Positions 14,907-23,394 of a stretch of 25,306 nt of DNA are shown here, one piece after another; position 1 is the stretch's first letter, and each line of letters starts with the position of its first letter. The DNA comes from Butyrivibrio sp. (GTDB taxonomy: Bacteria; Bacillota; Clostridia; Lachnospirales; Lachnospiraceae). Under the pieces are notes generated by a model that was given only the letters and a program-made list of their open reading frames with translations, ran no database searches and was not told where the DNA came from. The stretch covers positions 1-25,306 of the forward strand of contig JAILEJ010000327.1 of assembly GCA_024688095.1 (NCBI GenBank), read 5' to 3'. The translations under genes were made by a program, and so were the position numbers.

Positions 14907-15344
14907 GTGAAAGTAATTAAAGTAGAATCAACAAGTGCAAAAGAAACCTTTGAACTTGGAAAACGAATAGGCGAAAATGCAAAGCCTGGAATGGTGTATA
15001 CACTTGTGGGCGATCTTGGGGTTGGAAAGACAGTTCTAACGCAGGGAGTCGCAGCCGGGCTTGGAATCTCAGGACCTGTAAACAGTCCAACATTTACAAT
15101 TCTTCAGGTTTATGATGAAGGCAGAATACCTTTTTATCATTTTGATGTATATAGAATTGGTGATGTTTCTGAAATGGATGAAATTGGATATGAAGACTAT
15201 TTTTACGGCGATGGTATATGCTTTATAGAATGGGCAAATCTTATCGAGGAAATCCTTCCGGAGAAATATACAGAGATATGTATAGAAAAAGACCTTGAAA
15301 AAGGCTTTGATTATAGACTTATTACGTTAACAGATATAGATTAA
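14907..15344 (+). CDS. tsaE: t6A biosynthesis ATPase TsaE
   Basis: A 145-aa P-loop ATPase that drives turnover of the TsaB-TsaD complex, which makes N6-threonylcarbamoyladenosine at position 37 of ANN-decoding tRNAs. Walker A GDLGVGKT is at 35-42. The family motifs SPTFT, FYHFDVYRI and CFIEWAN follow in normal order. Length is typical. It is the first gene of a long same-strand run, and tsaB-rimI starts 12 bases after its stop. Confidence 0.95.
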   Translation: MKVIKVESTSAKETFELGKRIGENAKPGMVYTLVGDLGVGKTVLTQGVAAGLGISGPVNSPTFTILQVYDEGRIPFYHFDVYRIGDVSEMDEIGYEDYFYGDGICFIEWANLIEEILPEKYTEICIEKDLEKGFDYRLITLTDID

Positions 15345-15355
15345 GGTGGTGTAAC

Positions 15356-16555
15356 TTGAAGATACTTGCAATAGATACTTCAGGACTTGTTGCATCAGTA
15401 GCAGTTACTGATGGCGACATACTTGTTTCTGAATTTTCAATACAATTTAAAACGACACATTCGCAAATCCTTGTTCCAATGATGGATGCGATTAAAAAAA
15501 ACATAGGAATGGATCTTGAACAGATAGATGCAGTAGCTGTTGCCAAGGGTCCGGGATCTTTTACGGGGCTTAGAATAGGAGCTGCTACAGCAAAAGGACT
15601 GTGCCTTGCACTTAATAAGCCACTTATTCCTGTCCCAACAGTAGATGGGATGGCTTACAATCTGTACGGAGCGGAAAAAATAATTTGTCCAATGATGGAT
15701 GCCAGAAGAAATCAGGTTTATACAGGATTATATACCTTTATTCCTACAACACATGAAGGCACAGGGCAGATAACTTATACAATGAAAACAATAGAGTCTC
15801 AAATGGCATGCTCTATAGATGAACTTACAGAAAAAATCAATAAGCTTGGTAAAACAGTTATTTTTCTTGGTGATGGTGTACCAGTATATCATGATAAACT
15901 GGAAGAACTTATTCAGGTTCCTTTTTCTGTTGCTCTTTTGAATCATAATAGACAGAGCGCTGCTTCAGTAGCGGCTCTTGCACAGAAAATATATGAAGAT
16001 GGTGGTGCAATAAATGGAATGGATTTTGCGCCTGATTATCTTCGTATGTCTCAGGCAGAACGTGAGGGAGGATCTCCAAAAGGCAGTAAAAAGACAACAA
16101 AGAGACCTGGAATTGTCAGAATAAGAGAAATGCGTGCTGAAGATATTACAGAGGCATATGAGCTTGAAAAAGAATCACTTGGTCATGAAGCCTGGACGGA
16201 AAAACAGATTCTTGAAGCAAGTACTAGAGATGATACAATATATGTAGTAGCTGAAAAGACTGGCAAAATTGTTGGACTTTGTGGCGTTAGGAATGTTTCT
16301 GGAGATGGAGAAATAACCAACGTATCTGTATCTAAAGCCCATAGAAATGATGGGATTGGATATAAGATGTTAAAGCAGCTTATCGAAAGGGGCAAAGGGC
16401 TTGGAATAAATGCTTATACTTTAGAAGTCAGAGCTTCTAATGCACCAGCGATAAGGCTTTATGAAAAACTTGGATTTAAATGTGAGGGTATAAGACCTTC
16501 ATTTTATACTGAGCCGGCAGATGATGCGGCTATTTACTGGAGAAAGGAACAGTGA
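15356..16555 (+). CDS. tsaB: TsaB-RimI fusion (t6A scaffold + ribosomal protein S18 acetyltransferase)
   Basis: A 399-aa two-domain protein starting with TTG, with AAGGTGG upstream. Residues 1-230 are TsaB, the inactive ASKHA partner that dimerises with TsaD: MKILAIDTS start, KGPGSFTGLRIG (64-75), MDARRNQVY and DYLRMSQAERE. A Lys/Ser/Gly-rich linker (about 236-252) leads to a GNAT domain (253-399) with the acetyl-CoA loop HRNDGIGY (329-336) and LEVRASNAPAIRLYEKLGF (356-374), as in RimI, which acetylates the N-terminus of ribosomal protein S18. In many bacteria tsaB and rimI are adjacent separate genes; here they are one reading frame with no sign of a frameshift. Confidence 0.94.
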   Translation: MKILAIDTSGLVASVAVTDGDILVSEFSIQFKTTHSQILVPMMDAIKKNIGMDLEQIDAVAVAKGPGSFTGLRIGAATAKGLCLALNKPLIPVPTVDGMAYNLYGAEKIICPMMDARRNQVYTGLYTFIPTTHEGTGQITYTMKTIESQMACSIDELTEKINKLGKTVIFLGDGVPVYHDKLEELIQVPFSVALLNHNRQSAASVAALAQKIYEDGGAINGMDFAPDYLRMSQAEREGGSPKGSKKTTKRPGIVRIREMRAEDITEAYELEKESLGHEAWTEKQILEASTRDDTIYVVAEKTGKIVGLCGVRNVSGDGEITNVSVSKAHRNDGIGYKMLKQLIERGKGLGINAYTLEVRASNAPAIRLYEKLGFKCEGIRPSFYTEPADDAAIYWRKEQ

Positions 16556-16574
16556 TAATTCACTAAAAATATAT

Positions 16575-17507
16575 ATGATAGATGTCTGTTTGCTTGGAAC
16601 AAGCGGAATGATGCCGCTTCCATACCGTTTTCTGACTTCTCTTATGGTCAGATATAATGGTAAAAGTATATTGATAGATTGCGGTGAAGCGACACAAATT
16701 GCTATGAGAAAAAAAGGATGGAGTCCTAATCCTATTGATATTATCTGTTTTACTCATTATCATGCAGATCATATTAGCGGGCTTCCTGGAATGCTGCTTA
16801 CAATGGGTAATGCTGAACGTAAGGAACCACTTACTCTTATAGGACCAAGAGGACTTGAAAAGGTTGTTAACAGTCTCAGGGTAATAGCACCAGAACTTCC
16901 TTTTGAAATTGTTTTTCATGAAATTAAGGATGACGAGGTTATATTTGAACCGGAAGGAATGCCTGATTTTAAGTTAAAGGCATTTAAAGTAAATCACAAT
17001 ATTACTTGCTATGGATATAGCATGGAATTATCAAGAGCTGGAAAATTTAATGTTGAAGCAGCGCTTGAGCATAATATTGAGAAAAAGTACTGGGGAAGAC
17101 TCCAAAAAGGCGAGACGATTACAACTGAAGCTGGTGAAATATATGTACCTGAGATGGTGCTTGGAAAGCCTCGTAAGGGAATACATCTGACATACACAAC
17201 AGACACAAGACCTACAAAGAGCATTGTAAAAAATGCAAAGGGATCAGATCTTTTTATTTGTGAAGGTATGTATGGAGAAAAGGATAAGCTTCAAAAAGCC
17301 AGAGAGCATAAGCATATGACATTTTACGAGGCGGCTGAGATGGCCAAAGAAGCAGAGGTTAAAGAAATGTGGCTTACACATTACAGTCCATCTCTTGTAA
17401 ATCCGATGGAGTTTTTACCTGAAACCAAAAAAATATTTAATAATACAATTGCAGCAAAAGATGGAAGAAGTATAACGCTTAAATTTGAAGACGAAACCGA
17501 AGAGTAA
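16575..17507 (+). CDS. rnz: Ribonuclease Z (tRNA 3' endonuclease)
   Basis: A metallo-beta-lactamase-fold endonuclease that trims the 3' trailer of pre-tRNA. The start at 16575 gives 310 aa and the usual MIDVCLLGTSGMMPLP beginning, 19 bases after the tsaB-rimI stop. An upstream ATG at 16521 in frame would overlap that gene by 35 bases and adds residues not typical of the family. No good Shine-Dalgarno lies before 16575. Zinc ligands: FTHYHADH (HxHxDH), the His of KVNHN, Asp in TYTTDTRP and the final His in LTHYSPS. GKPRKG matches the flexible region. Its place among t6A genes makes this a tRNA-maturation operon. Confidence 0.93.
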   Translation: MIDVCLLGTSGMMPLPYRFLTSLMVRYNGKSILIDCGEATQIAMRKKGWSPNPIDIICFTHYHADHISGLPGMLLTMGNAERKEPLTLIGPRGLEKVVNSLRVIAPELPFEIVFHEIKDDEVIFEPEGMPDFKLKAFKVNHNITCYGYSMELSRAGKFNVEAALEHNIEKKYWGRLQKGETITTEAGEIYVPEMVLGKPRKGIHLTYTTDTRPTKSIVKNAKGSDLFICEGMYGEKDKLQKAREHKHMTFYEAAEMAKEAEVKEMWLTHYSPSLVNPMEFLPETKKIFNNTIAAKDGRSITLKFEDETEE

Positions 17508-17537
17508 GTTATTCATTGCCAAAGAGAGGGAGAGAAT

Positions 17538-18125
17538 ATGAGCGCAAAGAATGATAATTCAGCAGTAATCAAAGCAGTTATAATCATTATTTCAGCAGCA
17601 GTTATAATTTTTCTTATATTTAATTTTATGCTTAAGAAAAATGGCAGCACAGATCAGTCTGGAGAGAAAGAAACACTTACTCCTGTAGAAGAAATAACTA
17701 CAATTGATTTAAGTACATCATATCCGACTTCACCTACAGCTGTAGTAGAATTGTATTCTAAGATAATGCAGGTAATGTATAAATATGATTACACAGATGA
17801 TGAGTTTTCTAAAATGGCAAATGTTCTCGGTGGGCTATTTGATGATGAGTTAATGGCTAATCAGGTTAACTATCCTTCAGGAATAAAATCAGACGTAACT
17901 CAGAAAAAGACAGATGATTATGCAATTTCCACATATACTGTTCAAAGCGCAAGTGATATAAGTTATACGCAGGTTGATGGCTATGATGTTGCATATGTTC
18001 AATGCATTTATGCTGTAAGACATTCTACTGCAACGCAGTCTACTGTATACCTTTTTGTACTTAGAAAAGACAGTGCTGGATTGTGGAAGATATATGGATG
18101 GACTTCTGAAAACGCTGATGAATAA
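17538..18125 (+). CDS. Small membrane-anchored extracytoplasmic protein, unknown function
   Basis: A 195-aa protein with a single N-terminal membrane segment (about 11-31), a Ser/Thr/Glu-rich spacer (about 34-60) and a globular domain of about 130 residues with mixed alpha/beta character, ending in VYLFVLRKD...WKIYGWTSE. This ending resembles NTF2-like or DUF4878-type extracellular domains; I recall DUF6715-type Lachnospiraceae proteins with this layout but cannot verify it. No cysteine lipobox and no catalytic motif are visible. GAGGGAGAG precedes ATG 17538. It lies 30 bases after rnz and 72 bases before tsaD. Confidence 0.8.
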   Translation: MSAKNDNSAVIKAVIIIISAAVIIFLIFNFMLKKNGSTDQSGEKETLTPVEEITTIDLSTSYPTSPTAVVELYSKIMQVMYKYDYTDDEFSKMANVLGGLFDDELMANQVNYPSGIKSDVTQKKTDDYAISTYTVQSASDISYTQVDGYDVAYVQCIYAVRHSTATQSTVYLFVLRKDSAGLWKIYGWTSENADE

Positions 18126-18128
18126 AAG

Positions 18129-18158
18129 TTGAAAATGTTTTTATCCAATCTGCATTAT
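18129..18158 (+). promoter_or_regulatory. Weak candidate internal promoter before tsaD
   Basis: TTGAAA (18129-18134) and CATTAT (18153-18158) are spaced 18 bases apart, within the 72-base gap before tsaD. It could give tsaD, ispD and the acylation cassette an extra transcript. Confidence 0.35.
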
Positions 18159-18197
18159 GCGTTATAGGCAAATGTAAGATTGATAATAGAGGAAAAG

Positions 18198-19346
18198 ATG
18201 GAAGAAAATATAAGAATAAATAAGACTACAGAAGATGATGGTGTAATCTTCATGTCTGTAAAGGATGAAAAAGAAAACGATAATAACACTGATGTTGTAA
18301 AAAGCACAGATGTCACAATACTTGCAATAGAAAGTTCCTGTGATGAGACAGCTGTAGCTATAGTCAGAAATGGAAGAACTGTTTTATCAAATATTATTTC
18401 ATCACAGATAGCACTTCATACAGTATATGGGGGCGTTGTACCCGAAATAGCATCAAGAAAACATATAGAAAAAATTGATTATTGTGTAAAGGCTGCGCTA
18501 GAGGAGGCAGCCTTAACGTTTGCAGATATTGATGCAATAGCCGTTACTTATGGTCCTGGACTTGTTGGAGCACTTCTTGTTGGTGTATCAGAGGCTAAAG
18601 CGCTTAGTTTTGCACTTGATAAGCCACTTATAGGTGTGCACCATATTGAAGGACATATATGTGCGAATTATATTGAAAACAAGGATCTTGAGCCTCCATT
18701 TGTATGTCTTGTTGCATCAGGCGGACATTCTCATCTCGTGGTCGTAAAAGATTATGGAGAATACGATATTATAGGTCAGACAAGAGATGATGCAGCAGGA
18801 GAAGCGTTTGATAAAGTTGCAAGAGCAATTGGTCTTGGCTATCCTGGAGGACCTAAGATAGACAAGGCTGCAAGGGAGGGAAATCCGGATGCAATAGAAT
18901 TTCCTAAAACAAAGATCGAAGATGCTGAATATGACTTTAGTTTCAGTGGACTTAAATCGGCAGTACTAAATTATATTAATGGTCTTGAAATGAAGGGCGA
19001 ACAGGTTAATCAGGCAGATGTTGCAGCTTCGTTCCAAAAAAGCGTTGTAGATGTTCTTGCAGAGCATGCTTTGAAAGCCGTTAAAGAATATGGATATGAT
19101 AAGCTTGCTATAGCAGGTGGAGTTGCGTCTAATACAGCTTTAAGAGAAAGGCTTGAAAAAGATTGTGCAAATAATGGTATATCTTTTTACAGACCATCTC
19201 CTGTTTTGTGTACGGATAATGCAGCAATGATAGGAGCGGCAGCTTTTTATGAATATAAGAAAGGTGTAAGGAGCGGTCTGGATTTAAATGCCGTGCCAAA
19301 TTTACCACTTGGTGAAAGAGAGAGAAGATTTCATGCAAACAAATAA
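18198..19346 (+). CDS. tsaD: tRNA N6-adenosine threonylcarbamoyltransferase TsaD
   Basis: The catalytic subunit that transfers the threonylcarbamoyl group to A37 of tRNA, working with TsaB (15356) and TsaE (14907). The start at 18198 follows GAGGAAAAG; TTG 18180 and ATG 18252 are alternatives in frame. The 382-aa product has an unusual acidic, Asn/Asp/Glu/Lys-rich extension of about 38 residues before the usual ILAIESSCDETA start. Then come VPEIASRKHIE, YGPGLVGALLVG, the metal-binding HIEGH (149-153), VASGGHSHL, SFSGLKSAV, GGVASN and TDNAAMIG. The last 14 bases overlap ispD, so the two are translationally coupled. Confidence 0.95.
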   Translation: MEENIRINKTTEDDGVIFMSVKDEKENDNNTDVVKSTDVTILAIESSCDETAVAIVRNGRTVLSNIISSQIALHTVYGGVVPEIASRKHIEKIDYCVKAALEEAALTFADIDAIAVTYGPGLVGALLVGVSEAKALSFALDKPLIGVHHIEGHICANYIENKDLEPPFVCLVASGGHSHLVVVKDYGEYDIIGQTRDDAAGEAFDKVARAIGLGYPGGPKIDKAAREGNPDAIEFPKTKIEDAEYDFSFSGLKSAVLNYINGLEMKGEQVNQADVAASFQKSVVDVLAEHALKAVKEYGYDKLAIAGGVASNTALRERLEKDCANNGISFYRPSPVLCTDNAAMIGAAAFYEYKKGVRSGLDLNAVPNLPLGERERRFHANK

Positions 19347-20055
19347 AGCAAAAGCAGCTGCCATTGTGCTTTCTGCAGGCAGTGGAAGCAGAATGAAAAG
19401 TAATATAAAAAAGCAGTATATGGAAATAGAGGGTAAACCGCTTATTTACTATGCATTACATGTTTTTGAGAATAGCTTTATTGATGAAATTGTACTTGTT
19501 ACAGGAAAAGATGATATAGATTACGTCCAGAAAGAGATTGTTGAAAAATATCATTTTACAAAAGTAAAATGCATTATTGAGGGAGGTAAGCAAAGATATC
19601 ATAGTGTATGTAATGGGCTAAGAGCAGTCGGAGAGGAATATCAGTATGTGTATATTCATGATGGTGCGAGGCCTTTTATTGATGATGATATTCTTCAGAG
19701 ACTTCAGGGCGCTGTATCTGAATATAAAGCCTGTGTGGCAGGAATGCCAGTAAAAGATACTATAAAAATAGCTGATAAAGACGGCTTTGCATCTTCAACT
19801 CCAAACAGAGATCTTGTCTGGATGATACAGACACCTCAGGTTTTTGAAAGAGAACTGATATTAAATTCATATGAGGAGCTGATAAAAAATGAGAGAAGTC
19901 TCCTTAGTCAGGGGATAAATATAACAGATGATGCAATGGTTTTAGAATACTTTACTGATGTCAGGGTAAAGCTTGTGGAAGGATCATATAATAATATAAA
20001 GATTACTACACCGGATGATATTCCGGCAGCACTTGCATTTTTAAGGAAAGAGTGA
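19333..20055 (+). CDS. ispD: 2-C-methyl-D-erythritol 4-phosphate cytidylyltransferase (IspD)
   Basis: The third step of the MEP isoprenoid pathway: MEP + CTP gives CDP-methylerythritol. It is needed for undecaprenyl phosphate, the lipid carrier used by the envelope genes of this window. The start at 19333 gives 240 aa and overlaps tsaD by 14 bases; the frame is open to 19288 but deeper in tsaD. Motifs: LSAGSGSRM (13-21), KKQYMEI with the nucleotide-binding Lys, IHDGARPF (108-115), PVKDTIK, TPQVF and TDDAM. The length is typical of IspD and shorter than the IspD-IspF fusion. The paralogous TarI-type CDP-ribitol enzymes share most motifs, so that role is not fully excluded. Confidence 0.88.
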   Translation: MQTNKAKAAAIVLSAGSGSRMKSNIKKQYMEIEGKPLIYYALHVFENSFIDEIVLVTGKDDIDYVQKEIVEKYHFTKVKCIIEGGKQRYHSVCNGLRAVGEEYQYVYIHDGARPFIDDDILQRLQGAVSEYKACVAGMPVKDTIKIADKDGFASSTPNRDLVWMIQTPQVFERELILNSYEELIKNERSLLSQGINITDDAMVLEYFTDVRVKLVEGSYNNIKITTPDDIPAALAFLRKE

Positions 20056-20069
20056 CAAAGGACAATAAA

Positions 20070-21320
20070 ATGAAAAGAGCATCAGGATATATTAAGGCAG
20101 TAATTTTTATTGCTATACTAGCCTTATGTACATGGGGAGTGATTTATCTTCTGAGTATTCATTCTTCAAAGGTTAAATTCTATAATTTTTTTCATGATGA
20201 TACAGAGTATGAGATATTTTTTCTCGGGGCAAGCCACATGAATAATGGAGTGATTCCAATGCAGCTTTGGGAAGATTATGGATATACATCTTATAATCTG
20301 GCTAATGGAAATAATTCTCTTGCCACTAGTTATTGGCAATTAAAAATGGCTTTGGAATATCACGTTCCTGAAATGGTTATACTGGATGTGGTTTTCTGTG
20401 ATAGAGATGAAATTGCCTGGGGGTATGGTACGTCTCACAATTCTTTTGATATATTTCCAATGGATGATGTAAAAAAAGAGGCTATAAATGAACTGTTTGA
20501 TGATGAGGACACGAGATTAGGTTTTACGTATCCTTTTTTGCTGTACCATAACAGATGGAGAGATTTGTCAGAAACAGATCTTATAAATGTTTTTGATATC
20601 AGATCTAATCCTGAATTCTCTCAAAATGGAAGTGACTATGAAGCAACTGTAAAAAAATCAGTTAAAGAGGAACTAATTTCTCAGGATACAGGACTTGATG
20701 GTTATGAATCCGTAGGAATGACCTATATTAGAAAAATAGTTGATCTATGTAATGAAAATGGTATTCAGATTTTTCTTATAAATATACCTTATAATGCTGA
20801 AGAAAGGGCCCAACAGGCATCTAACGAAGTATACAGAATTGCTGCTGAAATGAATGTAACCTATTTAAATCTGCAATATGAAGATGATCTTGTGGATTAT
20901 GAGGTAGATTTTGTAGATGATGGTGGACATCTTAACGGAGGCGGAGCCAAAAAGCTAACTGAGTATATTGGCCAATATTTGCAGAATAATTATTCTTTGA
21001 CAGACTATAGGCAGGATGAAAAAACTTCTGAACTCTGGGATGCCAAGTATGAAGATTATAAAAATGCGATAAGTTCTTATATGGAAGATCCTGAAGATTT
21101 AAACGCGTGTCTAATGCTTCTGAGCAATCCATTTTATACAGCAGAAATAGATGTAGTAAATGGAAAAGAATTGTCTGAAGTTCAGCAAAAGCTGATAAAT
21201 CAAGCAGCATCGGATGTGAAAATAAACTATGTTGATAAAACAGATGATAATATCAATGTGACAGTAAAGGTATATGATGCTTCAACAGGAGAACTTATTG
21301 TAACCCATGAATATGAATAA
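20070..21320 (+). CDS. Membrane-anchored SGNH/GDSL-fold protein (DltD/AlgJ-like partner of MBOAT)
   Basis: A 416-aa protein with one N-terminal membrane segment (about 9-29) and an extracytoplasmic SGNH-like domain. The nucleophile block is FLGASHMNNG with Ser55, a possible oxyanion Asn lies in NLANGNNS (77-84), and the Asp/His block is DDGGHLN with Asp284 and His287. The order and spacing resemble DltD, AlgJ/AlgX and PatB-type proteins that work with MBOAT acyltransferases. A C-terminal region (about 310-416) of unknown fold follows, ending in a beta-rich segment. The start at 20070 is chosen for AAAGGA 7 bases upstream; a GTG at 20052 overlaps the ispD stop. It is the first gene of the acylation cassette, 14 bases after ispD. 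Confidence 0.82.
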   Translation: MKRASGYIKAVIFIAILALCTWGVIYLLSIHSSKVKFYNFFHDDTEYEIFFLGASHMNNGVIPMQLWEDYGYTSYNLANGNNSLATSYWQLKMALEYHVPEMVILDVVFCDRDEIAWGYGTSHNSFDIFPMDDVKKEAINELFDDEDTRLGFTYPFLLYHNRWRDLSETDLINVFDIRSNPEFSQNGSDYEATVKKSVKEELISQDTGLDGYESVGMTYIRKIVDLCNENGIQIFLINIPYNAEERAQQASNEVYRIAAEMNVTYLNLQYEDDLVDYEVDFVDDGGHLNGGGAKKLTEYIGQYLQNNYSLTDYRQDEKTSELWDAKYEDYKNAISSYMEDPEDLNACLMLLSNPFYTAEIDVVNGKELSEVQQKLINQAASDVKINYVDKTDDNINVTVKVYDASTGELIVTHEYE

Positions 21321-21335
21321 TATGCTGGAGGATTT

Positions 21336-23123
21336 ATGTTAAGAGAATTAGAATATCCATTTGATCCGGATTTTGTAATAAAAAAGAGAAAGTCCTTGAA
21401 AAGAAGACTTTTGGCTGAAGATACCAAACGTATTCATAAGAAAATTGCTATTCTTGGTGGATCAACCACTCATGATATAAAAGATATATTGGAACTTTTT
21501 TTGTTAAACACCGGAATAGAGCCGGAATTTTATGAGTCTGAATATGCTCAGTATTTTCAGGATGTTATGTTTGACAATAAAGAGCTTACTTCATTCGAAC
21601 CAGATCTTATATTCATACATACAACAAATAAAAATATAAGAGAATATCCTACGCTGAGAATGGATAAGTCTGAGATAGATGAACTTGAAAAAAATGTTAT
21701 GGAACAATTTGAGGCAATGTGGAAAAAAATTGAAGATGTCTATCATTGCCCTGTAATACAAAATAATTTTGAACCGGTATCATATAGACTTATGGGAAAT
21801 ATGGAAGTGTATGATATTCACGGAAAGCTTGCATTCATAAACAGATTGAATGAAAGGTTCTATGAGTATGCCAGAAATCATGAGAACTTTTTTATAAATG
21901 ATATAAATTATATGGCAAGTGATTATGGTCTTCAGAAATGGGCTGATCCATTCTACTGGCATATGTATAAGTATGCAATGACATTAAGTGCAATTCCTGA
22001 TTTCTCATATAATCTGGCCAATATCATTAAGTCAATTTATGGAAAAAATAAAAAAGCTTTTGTTCTTGATCTTGATAATACTTTATGGGGAGGCGTTGTT
22101 GGAGATGATGGTCCGGAAAATATAATGATCGGGCAGGAAACTTCAATGGGGCAGATGTATAGTGAGTTTCAGACATTTTTAAAAGAGCATAAAGACCTGG
22201 GAGTGCTCCTTACAATTAATTCAAAAAATGATAATGAAAATGCTATTGCAGGACTTAATCGTCCTGACAGTGTACTTAAACCAGAAGATTTTCTTGTTAT
22301 AAAAGCAAATTGGGAAAATAAAGATAAAAATATAGTAGATATAGCAAATGAAATCAATATTGGTCTGGATAGCCTCGTATTCGTTGATGATAATCCAACG
22401 GAAAGAAATATTATAAGGACTTCAGTACCGGAGGTTTCAGTTCCGGAAATAAACGAACCGGAACATTATATGCAGATAATTGACAGATGTGGCTTTTTTG
22501 AACCGACAGCTATTTCTGAAGATGATTTAAAAAGAAATGAAATGTATAGGGCAAATGTTCAGCGAAAAGAAATTCAAGCCAGTTTTGATAACTACGAGGA
22601 TTATTTAAGGACACTTGAAATGCATGCGGAAATAATGCCTTTTTCGCCTATATATATGTCCAGAATAGCGCAGCTTACAAATAAGAGTAATCAGTTTAAT
22701 CTGACAACTCTCAGGTGTTCACAGGCGGATATAGAAAATATTGCGGCTGATTCGGGCAAAGTGACTCTTTATGGTAAATTAGAAGATAAATTTGGTGACA
22801 ATGGAGTGGTATCTGTTGTATTTGGGCATATCGATGAAAAACAATATGATGTATTCCATATAGATTTATGGCTTATGAGCTGCAGAGTATTAAAACGAGA
22901 TATGGAATGTGCAATGATGGATACACTTATAGAAAAACTAAAGCAAAAAAACATAAAAACTCTTATGGGATATTATTACCCAACGGTCAAGAATAAAATG
23001 GTCAGAGATTTTTATGCCGGATTTGGTATGGAAAAAATTTCAGAAGATGAAAATGGAAATACTGTCTGGAAGCTTAATATAAATAATTATGAAAATAAAA
23101 ATAATGTAATAAAAGTAAACTGA
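21336..23123 (+). CDS. FkbH-like protein: SGNH-like N-domain, HAD-IIIC phosphatase, GNAT-like C-domain
   Basis: A 595-aa cytoplasmic protein with three parts. Residues about 36-215 form an SGNH-like domain (AILGGSTTHD, Ser43; WADPFYWH, His209). Residues 240-380 are the HAD domain with the nucleophile and acid/base D245 and D247 in DLDNTLWGG, the motif-II Ser296 in NSKND, and FVDDNPTERN (349-358). Residues about 420-580 are a GNAT-like domain with LTNKSNQFNLTT and LWLMSCRVLKRDME (511-524), as in FkbH. Known FkbH enzymes dephosphorylate 1,3-bisphosphoglycerate and load glycerate on a carrier protein for polyketides. Here the partner would be the ACP 13 bases downstream, yet no polyketide synthase is present. 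GGAGG precedes ATG 21336. Confidence 0.88.
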   Translation: MLRELEYPFDPDFVIKKRKSLKRRLLAEDTKRIHKKIAILGGSTTHDIKDILELFLLNTGIEPEFYESEYAQYFQDVMFDNKELTSFEPDLIFIHTTNKNIREYPTLRMDKSEIDELEKNVMEQFEAMWKKIEDVYHCPVIQNNFEPVSYRLMGNMEVYDIHGKLAFINRLNERFYEYARNHENFFINDINYMASDYGLQKWADPFYWHMYKYAMTLSAIPDFSYNLANIIKSIYGKNKKAFVLDLDNTLWGGVVGDDGPENIMIGQETSMGQMYSEFQTFLKEHKDLGVLLTINSKNDNENAIAGLNRPDSVLKPEDFLVIKANWENKDKNIVDIANEINIGLDSLVFVDDNPTERNIIRTSVPEVSVPEINEPEHYMQIIDRCGFFEPTAISEDDLKRNEMYRANVQRKEIQASFDNYEDYLRTLEMHAEIMPFSPIYMSRIAQLTNKSNQFNLTTLRCSQADIENIAADSGKVTLYGKLEDKFGDNGVVSVVFGHIDEKQYDVFHIDLWLMSCRVLKRDMECAMMDTLIEKLKQKNIKTLMGYYYPTVKNKMVRDFYAGFGMEKISEDENGNTVWKLNINNYENKNNVIKVN

Positions 23124-23136
23124 AAAGGAGAAAATT

Positions 23137-23379
23137 ATGACAAGAGAAGAAGTATACAAAGAATTAAATGAAGTTTTCAGAGATGTTTTTGACGATGAGG
23201 AAATTACAGTAAATGATGCAACAACAGCAAATGATATAGAAGATTGGGATTCACTTGAGCATATTAATCTTATAGTTGCTATAGAAAGAAATTTTAATAT
23301 TAAATTCACAATGGGTGAAACAACATCTATGAAAAATGTTGGCGAAATGGTAGATATAATATTGAGCCGCATTAGCTGA
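23137..23379 (+). CDS. Acyl carrier protein (dedicated, DltC-like)
   Basis: An 80-aa four-helix carrier protein. The phosphopantetheine attachment Ser39 lies in DWDSLEHINL (36-45), close to the DSL consensus. The upstream segment (DDEEITVND) and downstream segment (VAIERNFNIKF) match the ACP fold. AAGGAG is 6-7 bases before the ATG. It sits between the FkbH-like gene and the MBOAT gene with 13- and 15-base gaps, which is the position DltC has in dlt operons. A holo-ACP synthase would be needed from elsewhere. A fatty-acid ACP role is unlikely, as no fab gene is near. Confidence 0.93.
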   Translation: MTREEVYKELNEVFRDVFDDEEITVNDATTANDIEDWDSLEHINLIVAIERNFNIKFTMGETTSMKNVGEMVDIILSRIS

Positions 23380-23394
23380 TAAGGTGGAGGAAAG

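Noticed and set aside
15356..16555. Frameshift or misassembly joining tsaB and rimI
   Set aside because: The reading frame is continuous, the linker is sensible, and both domains keep their motifs; such fusions are plausible in this lineage.
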